A program made the translations under genes and the position numbers. A DNA stretch of 64,000 nucleotides, from assembly GCA_963966775.1 (NCBI GenBank), contig CAXAAH010000001.1, positions 1 through 64,000 of the forward strand, written 5' to 3'. The stretch comes from UBA685 sp002299005 (lineage in GTDB: Bacteria; Pseudomonadota; Alphaproteobacteria; Puniceispirillales; Puniceispirillaceae). Position 1 is the first letter of the stretch. The number at the start of each line of letters is the position of its first letter. The notes beneath the pieces were generated by a model that saw only the letters and a program-made list of their open reading frames with translations, ran no database searches and was not told where the DNA came from. Positions 53,407-61,700 of this stretch are shown piece after piece.

Positions 53407-55179
53407 TTAAAAGGGCATATTGACCGAAATATTGGTGGTAATATCGCCTTCTTTTTCAGGGCTATCTTCGTTCTTTAGCTGTTTGGCTTGTTCAATGTTC
53501 ACCGTCATGCCGCTTTCCATGATGAATTGGCCGCCAATTGCCGCAGAGATGGCTTCTTGTTGGCGCTCTTCGCCCGCAACAAGCACACCTTTTTGGCGCA
53601 CGGTGCCAATATCAAGCCTGCCTAGAAGCGTGAATAGAGAGGGCGGCAAGGGGCCAAAGCCAACCAATGGTCTCTGCCAATTAAGCTGGACGCTTGCCAA
53701 CAGGCAATCTTCGCCTGATAGGGTGCCGGCATCAAGTCCAATGCCAAAACCTCTGCCACCAAATGAGCATTCTGAATTCGCGAATAGGGCATCATCACTG
53801 AGTGTGATTTGTGCCATCGCGCGGAATGTGGCATCTACCTGTCCGACAGATAAAAAGCGCAAAGGTTGGCGGTAACGCTCAGATAAGCGCAGAATTGAAT
53901 GATGCAAATTCGCGCCTTCACGGCTATTGGCGCGCGCCCCAAAGAAATTGGCGCCTTGCTCAAATTCAACACGTAAAGCATGTGATGCCCCATCGCCCAG
54001 CGCCGCCTCATAATCAGCATAGCCTGTCACATGGCGCACATAATCAGTGGTCGATGGCACGCCGTCATTGCGTGATTGTGAGTTTGTCACCCGCACCGCG
54101 CCGCCCACAAAGAGCGATGATCCCCGCCGCTGCCAGAGGGGAAGTCGTAAACCAAATTCCTGTGTATAGGCGCTTGAAGTGAAGTTAATATCAGACAAAG
54201 CGCCTTTTTCTGGACGCGTCTCTGATTGCGCTAATTTCACATAGAGCTCAAGGTTGGTATCATCAATATAGCTGCTATAATCAAAGGCCAGCGATTTATA
54301 GGTTTTTGGGTCAGGGGCTTGGCGGATAGACAGGCGCGCGGTATCACGCCCTGACCATTGGCCTAGCCAGGCAAGATCTGCCAAGAAAACATCGCGGCCC
54401 AAGCTTTCGGATAGATAATTCTGATAGCCGGTACTAGCGGTCTGGCGTCTTTGGTCAATCTCAAGGATAAGCGCAGAGCTGCTTGGCTTTTTGCCAGGCC
54501 TGATAATGCCCTTCGCAGAAATGCCCGGATAATCATTGATAGAGAGTAAAAACTCTTCCAAATCATCTGTGCGCGTCAGGCCCTTTGCGGCAAAACGCCC
54601 AAACGCATCAAGGATATGAGCGCGCGCAAGGTCTGAGAGGTTTCGCTCGCGAATGATAAGCTCATCAATGCGGCCTTCGATGATTTCAATGCGCACCTGC
54701 CCATCGGTCACTTCCTGCGCTGGAACAAGCGCAAATGACAGGGCATATCCTTGGGTGCGGTAATAGGTGGTGATTCTATCGGCAAAGGCATAAAGCGCTG
54801 AGAGCGAGATTACGGCGCCTGTCTCTGGCGGGCCCAGGCTTGTTAAGGTTTCAACGGAAAAACGCTCGCCGCCCATGATTGACAGGGCTGAAAGCGTGAA
54901 TGTGATGTCATCTGCGCCAATTGGTGCCTCATCCAATGAGGGCAGGGATAAAGGCGCGCTGTCTTGCCGCTTGGTCGTGGGAGGCTCTTTTAGCGCGCGT
55001 TCTATGATTTCAGGATTAGATAGGCTGGTAAGCTGGGCTGAGGCTGTTGATAAGCCCATGCCAAGGGGAAGCCACGCAAGGGACAAGCAAGCAAATGCTA
55101 CACAGGCAAATGCGAAACAGGCGAATGCTCTTTTGAAAGAGGGCCTGTTGGATAAAAGATAGGCGGCGATAGCTTGCAT
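53407..55179 (-). CDS. Two-partner secretion outer-membrane transporter TpsB (ShlB/FhaC family)
   Basis: 590 residues from ATG 55179; an ATG five codons earlier (55194) is possible. A signal peptide spans about 1-48 and ends SAQ. A POTRA_2 domain follows (about 100-185, YRTQGYALSFALVPAQEVTDG then VRIEIIEGRIDEL). The ShlB-type 16-strand barrel has SGRDTARLSIRQAPDPKTY early and FGGRGFGIGLDAG, a VRGF-like lid-lock region, late. The protein ends in Phe, as barrels do. It exports the TpsA protein encoded two genes upstream. The signal peptide includes AFACF-AFACV-AFACL, encoded by three 15-bp repeats. Confidence 0.9.
   Translation of the reverse strand: MQAIAAYLLSNRPSFKRAFACFAFACVAFACLSLAWLPLGMGLSTASAQLTSLSNPEIIERALKEPPTTKRQDSAPLSLPSLDEAPIGADDITFTLSALSIMGGERFSVETLTSLGPPETGAVISLSALYAFADRITTYYRTQGYALSFALVPAQEVTDGQVRIEIIEGRIDELIIRERNLSDLARAHILDAFGRFAAKGLTRTDDLEEFLLSINDYPGISAKGIIRPGKKPSSSALILEIDQRRQTASTGYQNYLSESLGRDVFLADLAWLGQWSGRDTARLSIRQAPDPKTYKSLAFDYSSYIDDTNLELYVKLAQSETRPEKGALSDINFTSSAYTQEFGLRLPLWQRRGSSLFVGGAVRVTNSQSRNDGVPSTTDYVRHVTGYADYEAALGDGASHALRVEFEQGANFFGARANSREGANLHHSILRLSERYRQPLRFLSVGQVDATFRAMAQITLSDDALFANSECSFGGRGFGIGLDAGTLSGEDCLLASVQLNWQRPLVGFGPLPPSLFTLLGRLDIGTVRQKGVLVAGEERQQEAISAAIGGQFIMESGMTVNIEQAKQLKNEDSPEKEGDITTNISVNMPF
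55085..55129 (-). repeat. Three 15-bp tandem repeats in the TpsB signal peptide
   Basis: Plus-strand units aagcaagcaaatgct, acacaggcaaatgcg and aaacaggcgaatgct encode AFAC-x pentapeptides in the hydrophobic core. Copy-number change would stay in frame. Confidence 0.85.
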
Positions 55180-55226
55180 AGTCTTAACCACCATCCCTCA
55201 CATTCATCCCATTAACACCAGTGTTG

Positions 55227-55769
55227 TTACGAGTTGTTTTTAAACCACGCCTCGTTTTTTGACTTTACCTCATTATAGGCCTTTGTGAAACCTGATAAAG
55301 ACAGGCCCACAACGCGTGGCTGGCCATTGCTGGCAAGCACCGCGATGGCGGCTTGGCTTCCTTTTTTTAGCGGGTTAAGCGCGGCCTCTTGGACAATCGC
55401 CTCAATAAAACAGCCATCTTGCTCACATCTTGTGAATTTTAAAGCTGTTAGCGCCTGATCTTGTTGGTCAATTTCAAACAAAATGCCACCCGAAACGAGC
55501 AGGCCTGTCGGCACCCAAATTTGCACGCCAATTTCATCTTTTGCGCCAAAATGCGCGATAGAGGTCAGCATCACACGTTGCTGGGTATTTGTATCAAACG
55601 CTGTTTGCACCGCATCACAAGGGGGCAGATCGGCGCGTTCAATACAGCGCACAACCCAATCCTTGTAAGTCGTGGTTGTGATATCGTCAGCTGATTGCGC
55701 AAAGGCAGGCTGGCTGCCCATGATAAGCAAAAATAACGTCAGCAAGTGACGGATAGTTCTGGTACGCAT
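55227..55769 (-). CDS. Invasion-associated locus B (IalB) family periplasmic protein
   Basis: 180-residue precursor with a signal peptide ending AFA (22-24). The mature region has YKDWVVRC, two cysteine pairs (Cys42/Cys51 and Cys115/Cys120), ISVWVPTGLLV-like VQIWVPTGLLVSGGILFEI and a C-terminal GLSLSGFTKAYNEV. All are typical of PF06776 proteins, periplasmic or secreted proteins common in Alphaproteobacteria. It lies between tpsA (18 bp) and tpsB (32-47 bp) in one apparent operon, so a role as chaperone or accessory factor for the exoprotein is a reasonable inference. Confidence 0.9.
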   Translation of the reverse strand: MRTRTIRHLLTLFLLIMGSQPAFAQSADDITTTTYKDWVVRCIERADLPPCDAVQTAFDTNTQQRVMLTSIAHFGAKDEIGVQIWVPTGLLVSGGILFEIDQQDQALTALKFTRCEQDGCFIEAIVQEAALNPLKKGSQAAIAVLASNGQPRVVGLSLSGFTKAYNEVKSKNEAWFKNNS

Positions 55770-55787
55770 CTTGTGAAATGATCCTTC

Positions 55788-58700
55788 TTATTTTGCCGAA
55801 CACATGCCTTGCTGTGCGCCTGTTGTCTCACAGCTAAGCATGACCCAATCACCAACTGTTTCCACAAATGGCGCGGCTTCATTACTATCTTGTTTTGTTT
55901 TTAGCGTGACTTCTTCAATCATCTCAAGCTTTTCTTCACGCTCTATCTTGATATCATTTTTGACTATTTCAACCTGCTGTTCAACCATAGGGGCGGTGAT
56001 ATCTTGTTTTTCCTTGGTGCGCCCTTCAATGTCGGCCAGTAATGTCTCGCCATCAAGGGCGTAATTACGCGCAAGACCGCCATTAAGCCCGTCTTTTAGC
56101 ATATAGGTGACAGCGACTGATTTATCAAAACCAGGCTGGGCCGTCACAAAGCTGCCGACGCCATCGACACCAACTGTTTGGGCGCCGATAAAGCCTGATA
56201 ATAGACCCGCTGTGATGGTCGCATTGCGATTGCCATCATAGGCTTTATTGGCCGCAAGAGAGCCGCTAATCTGCAAGGATTTCTTCTCAATCACCCCTGT
56301 GACTGTCGGCAAGGCAAGGGAGTAGTTAGACGCCGTCGTGCCGCTAAGGCCATAGCCAGATAGGGTGACGCCAATCGTGCCAGCATTGACAGAATTAAAC
56401 ACAGCCGCCGCTGAGCTTGCATCCAAACTCACATCATCAGAGCCCTGAATATTGGCCAATGTGCCAGTATTCGCGATAGTGGCCGTATTGGTGCCATCAT
56501 AGGTCTTGGTGGCGATTATTAGCTGGTTAACAGACAAGGACCGCGCGCTGATATCGGCTGATAATGTCTCAGATGCAAGGCTATAATTCGCGCCAAGCCC
56601 GCCATTTGTCCCATCGCCAAGATTATAGCTGACAGAGACTGTTTTGCTTGTGCCAGCCGCGCTATCAGCAAAGCTGCCTGTCGGTGTTATGGTCACAGTC
56701 TCGGTGCCAATAAAGCCAGATATCGTGCCGGCGGTAATGCTTGCTGTGTTGCTGGCATCATAGATTTTATCGGCCGCCACTGTCCCTGTGATGGTCAGAG
56801 CTTTGGCTGTGATGTCGGCTTGTCTTGTCAGGCTTGCAAGGCTGTAATTGCCTGTTTTGCCGCCATTATCACCATCTGCCAGCGCGTAGGTGATGGTGGC
56901 TGTTTTATTGGTGCCAACATGCGCATCAGCAAAACTGCCTTGCGAGAGAGCGGTGACAGTCTCAGAGCCAATAAAGCCGCTTAGGCTTGTGCTTGTGACG
57001 GTTGCGCTATTGCTGCCATCATAGATTTTATCGGCGACGCTCACAGAGGCATAGCTTAGCGCTTTGGGCGTGATATCTACAGAGGCGGCGCCATTTGCAA
57101 GGCTATAGTTCGCGGCAAGCCCGCCATTTGTGCCATCAGCAAGGCTATAGGTCACGGTCACATATTGGCCTGTGCCAGCATCCGCATCAGAAGTGGTGCC
57201 TGAGGCGGTTGTTGTGACAGTCTGTGAGCCCACAAAGCCAGATAGGGTGCCAGCGGTCACAGAGATATTATTGGTGCCATCATAGACTTTATCACTAGCC
57301 GTTGGGCCCGTAATAGAGAGCGCTTTGGCGGCGATGTCTGCTGTATCAGATCCGCTTGCAAGGCTATAGTTCGCGGCAAGCCCACCATTTGTACCATCGG
57401 CAAGGCTGTAGGTAACACTCACTGATTTGCCGGTGCCGACATTCGCATCACTAAACTGTCCTGTGGCGGTTGCGGTGACAGTCTCAGAGCCGATAAAGCC
57501 GCTTAATGTGCCAGCCGTCACGCTGGCTGTATCTGTCGCATCATAGGTTTTATCGCTGGTTGTGGGGCCTGTAATCGTCAGGGCTTTGGCGGTGATATCG
57601 GCTGTATCAGACCCGCTGGCAAGGCTATAGTTTGACGCAAGCCCGCCATTTGTGCCATCGGCAAGGCTATAGCTGATGGTCACAGATTTACCAGTGCCGA
57701 CATTTGCATCGCTAAATTGTCCTGTGGCGGTTGCGGTGACAGTCTCAGAGCCGATAAAGCCACTTAATGTGCCAGCTGTGATTGTGGCTGTGTTCGTGGT
57801 ATCATAAATCTTATCACCTGCCGTAGATGCGCCAATCGTCAAGGCTTTGGCGGTTATGTCAGCACTTGTTGTTGTGGTGCTGGCGATTTGATAATTGCCC
57901 GCATCTGCGCCGGTAAGCGCAAGGCCTGAAAGGGTGACAGTCTTATTTGTGCCAACATTTGCGCTGTCAAAATCAGCGCTGATAGACGAGGTGTCTAGTG
58001 ACACTGTCTCAGCGCCCAAGACCCCTGATAGGCCGCCATAGGCAGAGATATTTGCCGCTTGCAAACCATCATAGGTTTTATCATCCGCTGTAGCGCTCAA
58101 AAGGCTGAGCGTAGCGGCTGTGATATCGGCAGATGTTTGCTGATTGCTGATGACATAATTGCTGGCATCTGCGCCTGACAGCCCCAAATTCGCGATTGTC
58201 ACCGTTTTGTTTGTGCCAACATTCGCATCAGCAAAACTGCTTGCGGCACTGCTGGTATCAAGCGTGACTGTATCGCCGCCCACAAGACCTGACAGGCTGC
58301 CATAGCTGACCGTGGCAGAGCTGTTGCTGTCATAGGTTTTATCTTGGGCGCTTTGGCCTGTGAGGCTGAGTGATTTGGCGTTAATCATCCCGTTTGCATT
58401 ATTCGCACTCGTTGAGGTCAGCGTATAGCCATAGACATCAATGCTGCCTCTTGTGGCGGAGGCAATGCTAAGGCCGCTCAAAGAGACTGTCTTGCCAGAG
58501 CCGACATTGGCGTCATCAAAGCTCGCACTGCCAGCTGTTAGCACCACACTCTCATTTAGATTAACGCCGCTGGTGCCAATATCAGCATCAGCGACAGTCG
58601 CTGTGCTTGTGCCATCATAGGTCTTGGTTGTGCTGGTGCGGAAATCTGGTGACACGCTTGCGGTGTCGGTAAAGAATAGACCATCTTCTGCGTCCGCGCC

Positions 58701-61700
58701 TGAAATGCTGGTGACACCATAGCTCGCGCCATATTGGATGAAATCAGGGCTGAGGTCAGAGATATCATAACCTGTATCATTCGCTGTCCAAAGCTGATAG
58801 CGGCCATTTGTTGCGTCTATCACCGCACTGCCCGCATTATTGGTGAAGGCATCTGCAGCAAGGATGAGCGCATTGCCTGTGCCAGAGGCTCTTATTTGGC
58901 CGCCTGTGGCGACGGTGATATCAGAGCCTGCGGTCGGCCCCTGATTGACGATGGTCACAATCCCGCCTGTCACCAATGTGCTAGTGCCCAACGCGATATC
59001 GCCTGATGTGTTGTTGGTCCTATCACTGGCATTTTCTATCAAGAGGCTAATCGCACCTGTGCCGGCATTAAGAGATTTGTTTGCCGCAAGGCTGATGCCC
59101 GCATTGCCGCTATCTCTTTGTGCTTCGATGACGCCATTTGCGGCTGTGTCATTGGCAATCACAGAAATGCCACCACCATTTGTCTCAACCGATTGGTTGA
59201 TGGTAACAGACCGCCCCGCGCGCAAAGTAAGATCGCCCGCTGATTGTGCAAAGCCGCCCACCTGGACTTGCGAGGCGACGGTTATATCATTCGATGCTTG
59301 CAAGGTTAAATCAGTGCCTCTGGCAAGGATATCGGCAACTTCATAGGCGTTCACAGTGACTGAATCGCTGGCAAGATTGGCGAATGTCTGGCCCGTTGAG
59401 GCATATCCGCCTGAGGCACGTGCCGCTGAGAGAAGATGCACCGCGCCGGCATTTGCTTGACTGTTTGAAGAACCGTCATCGCCCGTCGCGCCAACCGCAA
59501 GGCGGGTGCCAAACTCATTATAGGCAACAGAGGCGCCAAACCCATCACTGGCGTCAACATTGGTGACATCGAATGCCTTGCTGTCGGTATAGCCTTCGCC
59601 GATAAGCTGGGTTAGCTCGCCAGATGTGAAATCAGTGTTATTAAAGCCAAAGATAAAGACCGCGCCTGCATCGCTATCTGTATTGCCATCAGCGTTTGGT
59701 GCGCCAACCGCCAGACGGTCACCTGTGGCATTTAACGCAACCGCTGTGCCAAAATCGTAATTTTTATCTAGCAAGGCGACGTTAATGTCATTGGTGCCAT
59801 TATAGCCATCACCAATTGTGCCGACCAATGCGCCTGAGGTGAAGCTTGTATCGCCAAAGGTAAATAGGGCGACCGCGCCTGCGTTACTGTTGCCGTCGGG
59901 CCCTGTATCACCTGTCATGCCAACAGCCAGCCTGTTGCCGTCACCATCTAGTGATACAGACGCGCCAAACGCATCATTGGCGGCTAATGTGACCGCGACA
60001 TCACCTGCGCCACTATAGCCAGAGCCCATTGTGCCAGCTGCTGTGCCGCCGGTGAAATCACCATCGCTAAAGCGGAATAAATAGGCGGCACCTGAATTGG
60101 TAAGGGTGGTTGTATCATCACCAGGGGCGCCGACCACTAACAAGCTGGCATCATCTGATAAAGAGACGCCTGAGCCAAAATCATCATCGCTGTCAAGGGT
60201 GAGGGAGACATCATTTGTGCCTGTGAAGCCATCACCAATTGTGGCGGTAAGCGCGCCTGACGAAAAGCCTGTATTGGTAAAGCTGAAGAGACGCACCGCG
60301 CCCTTGCCGCCTTCTGCCATCTCGCCAACTGCAAGCCTGCTTCCATCCCCGTTAAGCGAGACTGATTGGCCAAATTCATCACCGCCGGAATCGAAATTCA
60401 CATCATTGGTGCCTGTATAGCCATAGCCAATCGTGCCAACCAAAGAAGCGCCGCCAAAATTCTGGTCGGTAAAGCTGTATAGGGACACAGAGCCATAATC
60501 TGTTGAAGTGTCAGGAGAGCCACCATCATTCAGACTGCCAACCGCCATTAAGGTGGCATCATTACTCAAAGCGACGGACGTGCCAAATTCTTCACCAGCT
60601 TGCAGGCCCTCATTATTTGGGTAGGTGTTGCTAAGGTACCCATCACCGATATTGCTGACTAAGGCGGCTGTTGTGCCAAGCGATAAAATCGATACCTCAC
60701 CGCTGTCAGTGCCGCCGCCATCGCCATCGCCGCCAAATAGGCTAGATGCCAAATAAGTGCCATCGCCGCTCATCGCAAGCGCGGTGCCGAATAAATCATT
60801 GGTCGCTAGGTCGGCCAAGTTTAGATTATCGGCGCCAGTATAATTGCGGCCAAGCTTGCGGGTGGTTGGCGCCACGGCAAGGTTGGTTGAATTATAATCA
60901 AGGATTGTCACGGTGCCATAATTCAGATTGCTTGAACCGCTTTGACCATCATTATTTGGCGCGCCGATGGCGATGAGTGTACCATCATCCGAAATCGCGA
61001 CAGATGCGCCCAAATTATCCCCTTGGGTGCCGCCAGTATCAATATCGTTCGTGCCCTTATAAGTCGCGCCAATGGTCAATTCATGGGTCGGTGTCTTATA
61101 GGATTCATTCTCAAAGCTTAATAGATAGACCGCGCCAAAATCATAACTGCCGCTTGTATCGGCGCTATCATCGCCTGTCGCGCCCACAACGGCGCGCATA
61201 TTATTGGCAGATGTGGCAACAGATGCGCCAAACGCATCATTAGCCTCAAGCGCGCTGATATCTAAATCATCTGCGCCGCTATAACCGCTACCGATTGTGC
61301 CTTCTATGCTAGGGCTGCCATAGGCGCTGTTTGAAAATGACATCATATAGACCGCGCCAGAGCCAGACACGCCATTATTGAAGCCATCATCACCGCTTGC
61401 ACCAACCAGCATGCGTGTGCCATCGCTGTTAAGGGCGACGCCAGAGCCGAAATCATCCCCATCATCAAGCGATACGCTAAGCGTGCTATAGCCTGCGCCA
61501 ATCGTGCCATCAAGCGAGCCGCCGCTAAAGCTTGAATCGCTAAAGCTGAAGAGATAGAGCGCGCCTGTATCTGTGCCAGCATTGCTATTGCCATCATCAC
61601 CGCTTGCGCCAACAACCAGCATATCACCGCTTGAATTCATCGCCAGCGAAGAGCCAAAGGCATCACGTGCCTCAAGAGCGCTCATATTCGTATTGCCAGT

